DNA from: Lacrimispora saccharolytica
Lineage (GTDB): Bacteria > Bacillota > Clostridia > Lachnospirales > Lachnospiraceae
Direction of reading: 5' to 3'
Length of the DNA stretch: 64,000 nt
Assembly (NCBI GenBank): GCA_016899975.1
Contig: JACJJN010000015.1
Coordinates: 19,445 to 83,444 of the forward strand
The translations under genes and the position numbers were made by a program. Positions 43,776-51,935 of the stretch are shown one piece after another; position 1 is the first letter of the stretch; the number at the start of each line of letters is the position of its first letter. The notes beneath the pieces were generated by a model that was not told the origin of the DNA, ran no database searches, and saw only the letters and a list, made by a program, of their open reading frames with translations.

Positions 43776-44384
43776 ATGATCGATACAATAGTATTTGATG
43801 TTGGTAACGTACTTGTAGAGTGGAACTATTCTGATTATCTGGACGGGCTGGGATTTTCCCCGGAAACGAAAGCTGCCGTTATAAACGCCGTTTTTGAAAA
43901 TCCCGTGTGGAATAAGCTGGATCAGGGAACGGTCTCAGCGGAAGATGCGCTGACTTCTTTTATCAGCGCCGCTCCGGAATATGAACCGGAAATCCGGAAA
44001 GCCTTTGCCGGCTGTGATGCCTGCATCCATCTGTTTCCTTACTCCGTGGACTGGATCAAAGAGCTGAAAGAAAAAGGATACCGTGTACTGATCCTCTCCA
44101 ATTACTCCGAATATCTTTTCGAAAAAACAAAAGGAAAAATGGCGTTTCTCCCTCTGATGGACGGCACACTGTTCTCTTACCGTTACAAAATGGTAAAACC
44201 GGATGCGGAAATCTACCGTCAGCTGATTTCCATGTTTGATCTGGTACCGGAGCATACGGTATTTATCGATGACCGGAAAGAGAATGTGGATGCAGCCGCG
44301 GCTTTTGGCATCCATCCGGTGCAGTTTTTCGGATACGAAGACGCCCGGAAAAAGCTGGAAGCCCTCGGCGTGACATGCCATTAA
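43776..44384 (+). CDS. HAD-superfamily phosphatase
   Basis: 202 residues from MIDTIVFDVGNVLVEWNYSD. Motif I DVGNVLVEW with nucleophile Asp (about 8), motif II VLILSNYSEYL (about 108-118), motif III Lys in YKMVKPDAEIYRQL, motif IV VFIDDRKENVDAAAAFGI (about 164-181). The NVLVEW and SNYSEYL forms match YihX-like small sugar-phosphate phosphatases. Substrate unknown. The upstream extension overlaps the preceding gene and has no ribosome site. Confidence 0.88.
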   Translation: MIDTIVFDVGNVLVEWNYSDYLDGLGFSPETKAAVINAVFENPVWNKLDQGTVSAEDALTSFISAAPEYEPEIRKAFAGCDACIHLFPYSVDWIKELKEKGYRVLILSNYSEYLFEKTKGKMAFLPLMDGTLFSYRYKMVKPDAEIYRQLISMFDLVPEHTVFIDDRKENVDAAAAFGIHPVQFFGYEDARKKLEALGVTCH

Positions 44385-44415
44385 ACATTTGCAATAACGA
44401 TTCCCAAAAAATGGT

Positions 44416-44444
44416 TTGACATTTCCTCCCTACAGGTGTAGTAT
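44416..44444 (+). promoter_or_regulatory. Promoter of the BlaI/M56 operon
   Basis: TTGACA (44416-44421), 17-bp spacer, TAGTAT (44439-44444). The operator arms overlap spacer, -10 and start site. Confidence 0.8.
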
Positions 44445-44473
44445 GGAATTAGGACACTACACCTGTAGGGAGG
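44425..44473. promoter_or_regulatory. BlaI-type operator: 18-bp perfect inverted repeat
   Basis: CCTCCCTACAGGTGTAGT (44425-44442) is repeated as its exact complement at 44456-44473, with 13 bases between. Each arm holds a TACAnnTGTA-type box like those bound by BlaI/MecI dimers. The left arm covers the promoter spacer and -10, the right arm includes the GGGAGG ribosome site of the repressor gene, so bound repressor would block transcription and the mRNA could also hide its own ribosome site. Confidence 0.8.
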
Positions 44474-44479
44474 TTTTTT

Positions 44480-44845
44480 ATGAATACATTATCAGATGCA
44501 GAATGGGCTGTGATGGAAATTCTGTGGGAGCACGAATCCTGCACCCTTGGTAAAATTTCAGAAATCCTTGCCGTCTCCAAAGGCTGGCGGCAGAATACCG
44601 TCTATACGTACCTCACCAGAATGGAAGCCAAGGGGCTTGTGTCCATTGACAAAAGCTGCACGCCCCACCGCTATTCCTATGCTGTGAGCCGCGAGATCTG
44701 CGCCAAAGCGGAGCGCTCCTCTCTGCTCCAAAAAGTATATAAGGGCGCTGCCGGCGATCTCATCGCCGCGTTTCTGAAAGAATCAAAAATATCTGAAAAA
44801 GAGCGTAAGGAACTGCGCAAAATGCTGGATGATATGGACGTCTGA
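44480..44845 (+). CDS. BlaI/MecI/CopY family transcriptional repressor
   Basis: 121 residues. Winged helix at about 1-70: LSDAEWAVMEILWEHESCTL, VSKGWRQNTVYTYLTRMEAK with GLVSIDKS, then a dimerisation helix region with LIAAFLKESKISEKERKELR. The family is inactivated by cleavage after a signal from a membrane M56 protease, encoded 23 bases downstream. Own operator overlaps the start region. Confidence 0.94.
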   Translation: MNTLSDAEWAVMEILWEHESCTLGKISEILAVSKGWRQNTVYTYLTRMEAKGLVSIDKSCTPHRYSYAVSREICAKAERSSLLQKVYKGAAGDLIAAFLKESKISEKERKELRKMLDDMDV

Positions 44846-44868
44846 ACCCGGAAAAGGAGGTGCGGCCT

Positions 44869-46824
44869 GTGACAAATCTATGGAGTTTTCTTCTACAAAC
44901 GCTGGAAGTTTCCTGGACAGCGCTTTTTCTTCTGATCCTGAAAAGGCTGCTGGCAGACAAACTTTCGCCCCACTGGCAGTACGGAGTCTGGGGCGTGCTT
45001 TTTCTCCGCCTTCTGATTCCGGCGGGTGCCTTCGGACGGTATCTGCTGACTTTTCCGGCGGCCGCCCTGCAGACCGCCAAAGAGACGGCGGAAGCATCGC
45101 TTTCCTCCGTTTTTTGTGATCCGTCCTCTCCTGTGCAGGTAATCGTCGGAATCCCCTGGCTTTCCGGAGCCCCAAAGAGTGCAACCGACTGGCTCTTTGT
45201 CCTCTATCTTGCCGGCGTGCTCTTCTGTCTGGCGAGATATTTTCTCTCTTATGTCTTCCTGCGTCTGCTTCTCCGCCGGGGGCGTCCTGTATCGGAAAGA
45301 CAGCAGAAACAGATCACGGACGTATGTTCCCGTTACGGTCTGACCCCCTGCCGGGCGGTGATCCTGAACGGTATTCCTTCCGCATTTGTCTGCGGTGTTT
45401 TCTCTCCGGTTCTGGTTCTGCCCGAAAAGGGAGCGGATGACAAGATCCTGCTCCATGAGCTGCTGCACCTGCATTCCATGGACGCTTTCCAGAGTATTCT
45501 GTGGAGCGTCTGCCGTTCCATTCACTGGTGCAACCCGTTTCTGCAGTACGTATTCAACCGCATCGGCAATGACATGGAATCCCTCTGCGATCAGAGGGTT
45601 CTGGAACTTCTGGAAGGAGAAGAACGGAGAAAATACGGAGAAATCCTGCTGGATATGACCAATGACCGTTATCCCCGGGCTCCCGGCACCACTTCCCTTT
45701 CCAATGGCGGCAGAAACATCCGCCGGCGGATCGTGGCGATCACACGCTTTCAGAAATATCCCAAAGGAACGGCGCTTGTCTCCGTCTGCATCACCCTCAC
45801 TTTGCTGCCCGCCCTGCTGACAGGTATTTCTGCGATGCCGCTTCCGTCCGGTGATACCTTTCCATCCTCATTCAACACAGCCGGTGCACATCTGGTCCGC
45901 TGTACCACTGCCGCCGGAGCGGTGGATACTTACGCCAAAGGTCTGATGGCTCAGAACTCTGCATGGCTGACTGCCGCATCTCCTTCACAGGAGCAGACGC
46001 AGGTTGACGAACTGGTACAGGAACTCAGGCAAAAGAACCTTTTTTTTAACGGGGACTATTATCTCTATAATCCCGTGCCATGCAAAGGCAGACGATGGCA
46101 GGCTCTTCTTGTCTTTCCCACCAGTTGTCTCTATGACGAAAACGGAATGCCGGAGACGGTTTACAACCAGGAACATTCCGCGGAAGAAACCGCCTGGGGA
46201 TATCATGTGTTCCCGGTCACTATCTTTCAGGAAAACAAAAACCGCTGGGTAGTAGCAGCAGAAGACGGACACCAACAGTTTCTCATGGAAGATACATTCC
46301 CTCCCTGCCGATACGGATCTGAAGACCTTCCCTCCTGTCAGACCACTGTGGAAGGCGAAACGGGAACGTTTCTCGCATCCCTGCAGCTTATTTACACCAT
46401 CCAGCCCGAAACGGCATCCGGCGGTAACAGCTCTTTTTTCGAATCCATAAATGCAGGGGGAACAACCTTTTTACCGCCGGACCGCAACGCTGAATTTTCC
46501 TGGGCATTTTACTATCAGACGTTCCAGTGGACCGCCAAAGATCAAAGCGCCGTTTCCGCCTCCTGCTCCAAAGTACGGATGAACGTGTCGTTTCCGGATG
46601 CCTATACTGCGGATTATGAGGTAGACGAGAACCCGGGTGCTCCGGCATGGAACGGAACACTTCTGACCGGGGGCGGCAGTTCCTTCGGCGGCACAATCAC
46701 GGAACCGGAACTTCCGCCAAGCGCAGACTTCCGCATCACCATTTTTTTTGACGACGTTTTACAGGAAAGCGTCACCCTGCACGGAAAGGAGTGGTTGTAT
46801 GAAAACGAAAACTTATGTTCATAA
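44869..46824 (+). CDS. M56 family membrane metalloprotease sensor (BlaR1-like)
   Basis: 651 residues from the GTG at 44869, eight bases after AAGGAGG; a GTG nine bases earlier overlaps the ribosome site. Four membrane helices surround the gluzincin motif HELLHLHSMDAF (about 196-207) and the downstream Glu in NDMESLCDQRVLELLEGE. A last helix (ALVSVCITLTLLPALLTGI, about 300-320) leads to some 325 extracytoplasmic residues. That part does not show the SxxK/KTG motifs of the penicillin sensor of BlaR1 and is not a domain I recognise, so the inducing signal is unknown. Functions with the BlaI-like repressor. Confidence 0.9.
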   Translation: MTNLWSFLLQTLEVSWTALFLLILKRLLADKLSPHWQYGVWGVLFLRLLIPAGAFGRYLLTFPAAALQTAKETAEASLSSVFCDPSSPVQVIVGIPWLSGAPKSATDWLFVLYLAGVLFCLARYFLSYVFLRLLLRRGRPVSERQQKQITDVCSRYGLTPCRAVILNGIPSAFVCGVFSPVLVLPEKGADDKILLHELLHLHSMDAFQSILWSVCRSIHWCNPFLQYVFNRIGNDMESLCDQRVLELLEGEERRKYGEILLDMTNDRYPRAPGTTSLSNGGRNIRRRIVAITRFQKYPKGTALVSVCITLTLLPALLTGISAMPLPSGDTFPSSFNTAGAHLVRCTTAAGAVDTYAKGLMAQNSAWLTAASPSQEQTQVDELVQELRQKNLFFNGDYYLYNPVPCKGRRWQALLVFPTSCLYDENGMPETVYNQEHSAEETAWGYHVFPVTIFQENKNRWVVAAEDGHQQFLMEDTFPPCRYGSEDLPSCQTTVEGETGTFLASLQLIYTIQPETASGGNSSFFESINAGGTTFLPPDRNAEFSWAFYYQTFQWTAKDQSAVSASCSKVRMNVSFPDAYTADYEVDENPGAPAWNGTLLTGGGSSFGGTITEPELPPSADFRITIFFDDVLQESVTLHGKEWLYENENLCS

Positions 46825-47377
46825 CCTGTCACGCATTGCCTGGGCCTATGTATTTCTCTTGATCGATTTTTCCATGAGTGTCAATGATTTCAGCATCAAT
46901 GTGCTTCCCGGCTGGGTCGGTTTCCTGCTGATCTTTCTTGCGCTTCCTTCCGTGGAAGAACAGGAACCTTCGGCCTCCCTCCTGCGGCCCCTGGTTATCC
47001 TTCTCGGCCTCTGGGAAGTGATCCGCTGGGTCGGAACACTGGTGACCGGCAGCGTCTTTGATATTCCGCTGCTGACCTTGATTTTATCCGCCCTTTCCAT
47101 GTATTTCCATTTTCAGTTTCTGACCAATCTGTCCTCCATTGCCCGGACGCACGGACTCCTGGAGGATTCTGAAAAACTGCTGCATCTGCGGACCGGACTG
47201 ACGCTGTTTACCGCCCTTGTGACAATCCTTTATTTTTTGAATCTTCTGGAACTGTTCCAGGGAGTTTTCCTGGGTCTTTTCCTTCTCGGTGCCATTCTAT
47301 GTACATCCTGGGCAATCTGGACTGTCTTTCACTACCGGAATGCGGAAAAAGCGCTGCTTCCTGCCGAAGAAGCATAA
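46799..47377 (+). CDS. Polytopic membrane protein of the BlaI/M56 operon
   Basis: 192 residues from the ATG at 46799 (AAAGGAG ahead), overlapping the M56 gene by 26 bases. About six membrane helices: IAWAYVFLLIDFSMSV, GWVGFLLIFLALP, VILLGLWEVIRWVGTL, LLTLILSALSMYFHFQFL, ALVTILYFLNLLELFQG, FLLGAILCTSWAIWTVF. Not a family I can name. Being tightly coupled to the sensor, it is probably the output of the circuit or a helper of the protease. Confidence 0.75.
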   Translation: MKTKTYVHNLSRIAWAYVFLLIDFSMSVNDFSINVLPGWVGFLLIFLALPSVEEQEPSASLLRPLVILLGLWEVIRWVGTLVTGSVFDIPLLTLILSALSMYFHFQFLTNLSSIARTHGLLEDSEKLLHLRTGLTLFTALVTILYFLNLLELFQGVFLGLFLLGAILCTSWAIWTVFHYRNAEKALLPAEEA

Positions 47378-47384
47378 AGACTGT

Positions 47385-47425
47385 ACAGGGGCGCATCTGC
47401 GGTAAATCCGCAGATGCGCCCCTGT
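47385..47425. terminator. Strong bidirectional terminator
   Basis: An 18-bp perfect stem (ACAGGGGCGCATCTGCGG, loop TAAAT, and its complement) followed by TTTCCC. It lies between convergent units ending at 47377 and 47472. Confidence 0.9.
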
Positions 47426-47471
47426 TTCCCATCAATCTGATGACTGGATATTTATTCTTTCATACTCTGCA

Positions 47472-47882
47472 TTAATCATTTCTTTCCCGGTTCAGAACGT
47501 ATTCCCCATCCTCTCCGGTCAGCCAGCAGACATTCATGTCATCCCATTCAAAATCTTCTTCCAATTCTGCCACCACCATCTGATGGTTATCCATCTGGAT
47601 CCTTACCACACAGCGGAGATCTTCCGCCGGATCGATAGAAAAGCAGGCTTTGCTGCCTTTCTGCATATACTGGCTGTTCACAGCCTGACGGAGCTCTCCG
47701 TCTTTCTCGTAGCTGACGCTGACCGCGTAGACCACGTCTTCCGATTCGTTTCCGATCACCAGGTTGCAGCCCTGGCGTTCCAGCGCTTCCATCTCTGCCT
47801 CCTGAACCGCCCAGGTACACAGGCCGCCCGCCGCTGCCCCTGCTGCAATGGTGCATACCAGTGCCAGAATCCATTTTTTCAT
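47472..47882 (-). CDS. Small exported protein of unknown function
   Basis: 136 residues. An N-terminal signal or anchor helix, MKKWILALVCTIAAGAAAGG, followed by a soluble domain: GCNLVIGNESEDVVYAVSVS, CFSIDPAEDLRCVVRIQMDN, DDMNVCWLTGEDGEYVLNR. Beta-rich with three cysteines after the signal. No family recognised. It lies downstream of the PBP gene, beyond repeat copy 2. Confidence 0.7.
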   Translation of the reverse strand: MKKWILALVCTIAAGAAAGGLCTWAVQEAEMEALERQGCNLVIGNESEDVVYAVSVSYEKDGELRQAVNSQYMQKGSKACFSIDPAEDLRCVVRIQMDNHQMVVAELEEDFEWDDMNVCWLTGEDGEYVLNRERND

Positions 47883-47922
47883 ACGTTTCCCTCTTTCACT
47901 TTTCTTATGTTTTCAAACTTAC

Positions 47923-48040
47923 GTAACAGTTCAGCCCTGCTGAACCGTTACATGCAAAATCCATTGAAAATCGCCTTCGGCGATGGGATTTTGCACTCCT
48001 GGATCACGTTCTTACGGTCTGCGCGGCATGTGCGCAGACC
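47923..48040. repeat. Structured dispersed repeat, copy 2 (three hairpins)
   Basis: Near-identical to 37130-37249. The same three stems: GTAACAGTTCAGC/GCTGAACCGTTAC (47923-47951); GCAAAATCC/GGATTTTGC enclosing ATCGCC-TTC-GGCGAT; and GGTCTGCGC/GCGCAGACC, here unbroken, whereas copy 1 has a bulge. It ends 21 bases after the stop of the PBP gene when read on the minus strand, the same relative place as copy 1. Confidence 0.85.
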
Positions 48041-48060
48041 TGAACTGAACTGTAAAAACC

Positions 48061-50163
48061 TTACTCCATCCAGCTGCTCAGAAGTTCCGCCGTCTTCGAA
48101 ACCACATATCCGCTTCCTCCGCGATCTTTGACGTCCTCAGTCATCGTCAGCAGCAGAAACGCATCCTGTTCTCCGGCATCCGGTGTCAGGATGCCAAGCC
48201 AGCCAAGCTCCGTTCCCGTGGTATCTTCCTGGCTGTCCTTGATCTCCGCGGTTCCCGTTTTTCCGGCAAGGGTAATTCCATCCATCTGGCAGGCGTGGGC
48301 GGTGCCCTCCGGGTTTTCCACAACCTGGACCATATCGTTCTTCACGATCTCAGCCGCCTCGGCGGTAAACGCCTGTTCCACCCAAACCGTCGGCTCCGCC
48401 GTCTCCGTCATCCGCAGGTAAGGCTGTATCATATTTCCCTCGTTGACAAACGCGGTATAGATTGCTGCCAGATGCAGAGGATTGACCAGCAGCTGCCCCT
48501 GTCCGTATCCACTGTCCGCCAGCTGGATCTCTGACCACTCCCCTTCCTCATTGGAATAGGCGGATTCCGTGGTCCAGATATCGAAAGGAACCCGCTCATT
48601 GAATCCCAGGCGGTCCAGCTGTTCCGTCAGCGTATCCTGCCCGATCTTCAGCGCCGCACGGGCAAAATAAATGTTGTCTGACAGGATCATCGCGTTTTCC
48701 AGATTGGACGGATCCGTCCCGTGGAGCGTTGTGACATAATAATTTCCCCAGCTTGCATCCTTCTGCCAGCTGGTTCCCACCGCCCCGAAATCCTCATCGG
48801 GGTCCAGCGTCCCGGTGCTCAGCCCGATCCCGGCAACCACCGGCTTAAAGGATGAACCGGGAACAAACGTCGCCCGGAATCGGTTGAGCATCGGCTGATT
48901 CTCGTCCTCGTTCAGGCTGTTCCAGGTATTCTCCGACATTCCCAGCACAAACAGATTGTTGTCATAGGACGGCGTGCTCACCAGGGCAAGCACCTCTCCC
49001 GTCTTCGGATTCATAGCGACAGACACACTCTTGTCCGTCTGATACTGCTCATACAGCCTCTGCTGCAGATCCGCATCCACCGTAAGGGTAATGTCCGTTC
49101 CATCGACCGCCTCCTTCCGCAGGATCAGCTCTTTTTGCTGCCCCTCTTCGTCCACCATCATGATCTGGCATCCGGCGCTCCCGCGCAGTTCTTCCTCATA
49201 CAGGCTTTCCGCGCCGCTTTTCCCGATCACACTGTTTGCCGTATAACCTTCTCCTTCGTGTTCTTCCAGTTCTTCTGCGGTAATATTCTGCACATATCCC
49301 ACCAGATGGGCTGCCGCCTCTCCCAGCGGATACACCCGCTCCGACGCGTCTGTGATCATCACACCGGGAATGGCAAGAAGCTGGCCTTCCAGTGAATCCT
49401 CGGAAGGCTCATTCAGCTCAGCTTTCCCCAGCACTTCCATATCCAGTCCGCTCTTCTTGATCTCCCGGATCGGAACGAAGGAATCCTCCTGCACCCAGGA
49501 AGCCGACAGTCGGTTCTGTATGGACTCCACCGTTGTATCCAGCAGTTCCGCCAGCTTTTCCAGATCCGCCGATGGATCCTCGCTCATCTTTCCCGGAACC
49601 AGACCGACCGATGAGACAACGCCTTCTCCTGCCAGCAGGATACCGTTCCGGTCATAGATGCTGCCTCTTTTTGCGTCCAGCGTTTCCACCCGGATCTTGT
49701 CCGTCGCCAGAAGGTGCGGAAAGATCAGGGCATCATTCCAGGACAGCCGGTAGCCTTCTCTTCCGCTCTTATGAAACGTTGCCGTCTGTGTAAAGGACAG
49801 CTCTCCCGCCATCGTGTCCATTTTCATCTGATAGGTCAGATTCTGCGTTGTCTGTCCGCTCGTCCTGTTTTCGCTGCCCTCATCCGTGATCTCCACGGTA
49901 ATATTGGACGCCTCGATCCCCTCATAAATATTCTTGTTTCTCTCGGTAAAGGTTTCCTGGTCTGTCTCCTTCTGACTCTCTTCGTCCAGAAGTTCATACA
50001 TTTCGTCGTAAGCGCCATTGTTCAGTGCCGCTATGTATTCGTCCATTGTCTCCGCCGCGGTTCTTCCGCTTCCGCCGAGAACTGCAAAAGCAATTCCCCC
50101 GCCTGCCGCCGCAGCCACAAGAACTGCCGCAGCCACGATCAGCCATTTCTTTTTCTGCTTCAT
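48061..50163 (-). CDS. Penicillin-binding protein, MecA/PBP3 type transpeptidase
   Basis: 700 residues from MKQKKKWLIVAAAVLVAAAA; the ATG three codons earlier is only one base from GGAGG, so this start, ten bases away, is preferred. One membrane anchor, then an NTF2-like MecA_N domain (about 35-145: ETMDEYIAALNNGAYDEMY), a PBP-dimer domain (about 155-340) and the transpeptidase with SSFK (Ser437, Lys440), SDN (about 495-497) and KTGT (about 635-638). It cross-links peptidoglycan outside the membrane. The MecA_N domain is shared with low-affinity PBPs, so reduced beta-lactam sensitivity is possible. Sixty bases after recO. Confidence 0.93.
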   Translation of the reverse strand: MKQKKKWLIVAAAVLVAAAAGGGIAFAVLGGSGRTAAETMDEYIAALNNGAYDEMYELLDEESQKETDQETFTERNKNIYEGIEASNITVEITDEGSENRTSGQTTQNLTYQMKMDTMAGELSFTQTATFHKSGREGYRLSWNDALIFPHLLATDKIRVETLDAKRGSIYDRNGILLAGEGVVSSVGLVPGKMSEDPSADLEKLAELLDTTVESIQNRLSASWVQEDSFVPIREIKKSGLDMEVLGKAELNEPSEDSLEGQLLAIPGVMITDASERVYPLGEAAAHLVGYVQNITAEELEEHEGEGYTANSVIGKSGAESLYEEELRGSAGCQIMMVDEEGQQKELILRKEAVDGTDITLTVDADLQQRLYEQYQTDKSVSVAMNPKTGEVLALVSTPSYDNNLFVLGMSENTWNSLNEDENQPMLNRFRATFVPGSSFKPVVAGIGLSTGTLDPDEDFGAVGTSWQKDASWGNYYVTTLHGTDPSNLENAMILSDNIYFARAALKIGQDTLTEQLDRLGFNERVPFDIWTTESAYSNEEGEWSEIQLADSGYGQGQLLVNPLHLAAIYTAFVNEGNMIQPYLRMTETAEPTVWVEQAFTAEAAEIVKNDMVQVVENPEGTAHACQMDGITLAGKTGTAEIKDSQEDTTGTELGWLGILTPDAGEQDAFLLLTMTEDVKDRGGSGYVVSKTAELLSSWME

Positions 50164-50223
50164 ACGATTCATTCCTCCCACACGCCCAGAACGTATCTGA
50201 CTCCCGCAATTTTCAGACACGAT

Positions 50224-50973
50224 CTAATCCTCTGTCAGCATTTCCAGAATCTGAAGACTTTTCATTTTCCGGTCCATATATCTTCCTGACAGAACATTCA
50301 TCAGATGCTCCAGTTCTTTCAGCACTTCTTCTGTTACAGTAAAAGTATACAGCTTTTCAATGGGTGACGCAATAATATACCTGCAGGTATAGACCGCAGT
50401 TTCCGACAGCTCCTGTCCGCCTTTTTCCCCCGCCGCGCAGTCGGCGCAGACCATCCCGTCCCGTCTCCAGGAAAAAACTTTCAGATGTTCCGTCTTTCCG
50501 CAGACAGCACAGGCAAACATATCTGGATACTCCCCGTTCAGAACCATCGCTTTCAGTTCAAAGATCCTCCGGATGAGCCTTGGAGGAATCCGCTCCTTCA
50601 GCAGAGCTTTCAGCGATACATACAACAGGTTCAGCATCTGCGTCTCATCGCTTTCCTCCCGGCCATAGTAATCCGCCAGTTCCATAAAATAAAAGGCATA
50701 GTAAACGCCTGGCTGCAGTGCAGCCAGGCCTGTAAAATATTCCCGTATGGACGCCTGCTGAAGGCTGAAGCTGTTCCTGCCTTCATAGACGGTAAAAGTT
50801 CCAAAGGCGAATGCGTTGGAAGCAGCCATCAGAGGGCTGTTCAGTCTTCTGGCGCCGCGGGCAAACGCTGTGATCTTTCCCCGCTCTCTGGTCAGGAGCA
50901 CCAGGCGCCGGTCAAATTCCCCGATGGGCATGGCGGACAGCACCATTCCCGTTACCTGAATCGCTTCTCCCAT
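50224..50973 (-). CDS. recO: DNA repair protein RecO
   Basis: 249 residues. N-terminal OB fold (about 1-80: VTGMVLSAMPIGEFDRRLVL and LTRERGKITAFARGARRLNS), helical middle, and a zinc finger CAVCGKTEHLKVFSWRRDGM then VCADC (about 153-178). RecO loads RecA with RecR in recombinational repair. Starts 18 bases after era, the common clostridial era-recO pair. Confidence 0.96.
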   Translation of the reverse strand: MGEAIQVTGMVLSAMPIGEFDRRLVLLTRERGKITAFARGARRLNSPLMAASNAFAFGTFTVYEGRNSFSLQQASIREYFTGLAALQPGVYYAFYFMELADYYGREESDETQMLNLLYVSLKALLKERIPPRLIRRIFELKAMVLNGEYPDMFACAVCGKTEHLKVFSWRRDGMVCADCAAGEKGGQELSETAVYTCRYIIASPIEKLYTFTVTEEVLKELEHLMNVLSGRYMDRKMKSLQILEMLTED

Positions 50974-50991
50974 CCATTCGTCTCCTTTCTG

Positions 50992-51903
50992 TTACTCGTC
51001 CAGTTTCTTCGGATCATAACCGAAGTTCTTGATCAGAAAATCACTGTCGCGCCAGTCTTTCTTCACCTTCACCCACAGTTTCAGATTGACCTTCTGCTCC
51101 AGAAGCTGTTCAATCTCATAGCGGGCATTGGTGCCGATCTTTTTCAGCATCGCTCCCTGCTTTCCGATGATGATTCCCTTGTGAGAGTCTCTCTCACAGA
51201 TGATCGTCGCGTCGATATCGGTGATCCTTCCGCCGCTTCGTTCTTTCATGGAATCGATGACCACCGCAATTCCGTGAGGGATCTCCTCACTGAGCGCGTG
51301 GAGCGACTTTTCCCGGATGATCTCCGCCACAATCTGGCGCATCGGCTGGTCCGTGATCGTATCCTCATCGTAAAACTGCGGACCGTAAGGCAGATACCGG
51401 AAAATGCAGGAAATAATGTCCTCCGTATTGATCCCTCGCAGTGCGGAACACGGAATGATCTCGTCAAAGTCATACAGTTTGCGGTACGTGTCAATAAACT
51501 CCAGGATCTCTTCCTTTTTCACCGTGTCCACCTTATTGATGATCAGGATCACAGGTGTGGAGATTTTTTCCAGCTGTTCCGCAATATGACGTTCCCCGGC
51601 TCCGATAAAAGTCGTCGGCTCCACCAGCCACAGGATCACATCCACTTCCTTCAGTGTCCGCTCCGCCACATTTACCATATATTCGCCGAGTTTATTCTTT
51701 GCCTTGTGGATTCCCGGCGTATCCAGAAATACGATCTGGCCTTCCTCGCAGGTATACACCGTCTGGATACGGTTTCTGGTCGTCTGAGGCTTTTTGGAAG
51801 TGATCGCGATCTTCTGTCCGATCAGATGATTCATCAATGTGGATTTTCCCACATTGGGACGGCCGATCAGCGCCGCAAAGCCTGATTTATACTGTTCATT
51901 CAT
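50992..51903 (-). CDS. era: GTPase Era
   Basis: 303 residues from MNEQYKSGFAALIGRPNVGK; the longer frame lies in the leader. G1 GRPNVGKST, G2 TTRNRIQ, G3 DTPGIHKAK, G4 NKVD in VILIINKVDTVKKEE, G5 CSALRG. The C-terminal KH domain includes IICERDSHKGIIIGKQGAML (about 230-249). It binds 16S rRNA and helps 30S assembly. Between the M16C protease and recO. Confidence 0.97.
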   Translation of the reverse strand: MNEQYKSGFAALIGRPNVGKSTLMNHLIGQKIAITSKKPQTTRNRIQTVYTCEEGQIVFLDTPGIHKAKNKLGEYMVNVAERTLKEVDVILWLVEPTTFIGAGERHIAEQLEKISTPVILIINKVDTVKKEEILEFIDTYRKLYDFDEIIPCSALRGINTEDIISCIFRYLPYGPQFYDEDTITDQPMRQIVAEIIREKSLHALSEEIPHGIAVVIDSMKERSGGRITDIDATIICERDSHKGIIIGKQGAMLKKIGTNARYEIEQLLEQKVNLKLWVKVKKDWRDSDFLIKNFGYDPKKLDE

Positions 51904-51935
51904 AGAAATTCTCCCCTGATTTTTCTTCCATCGTT

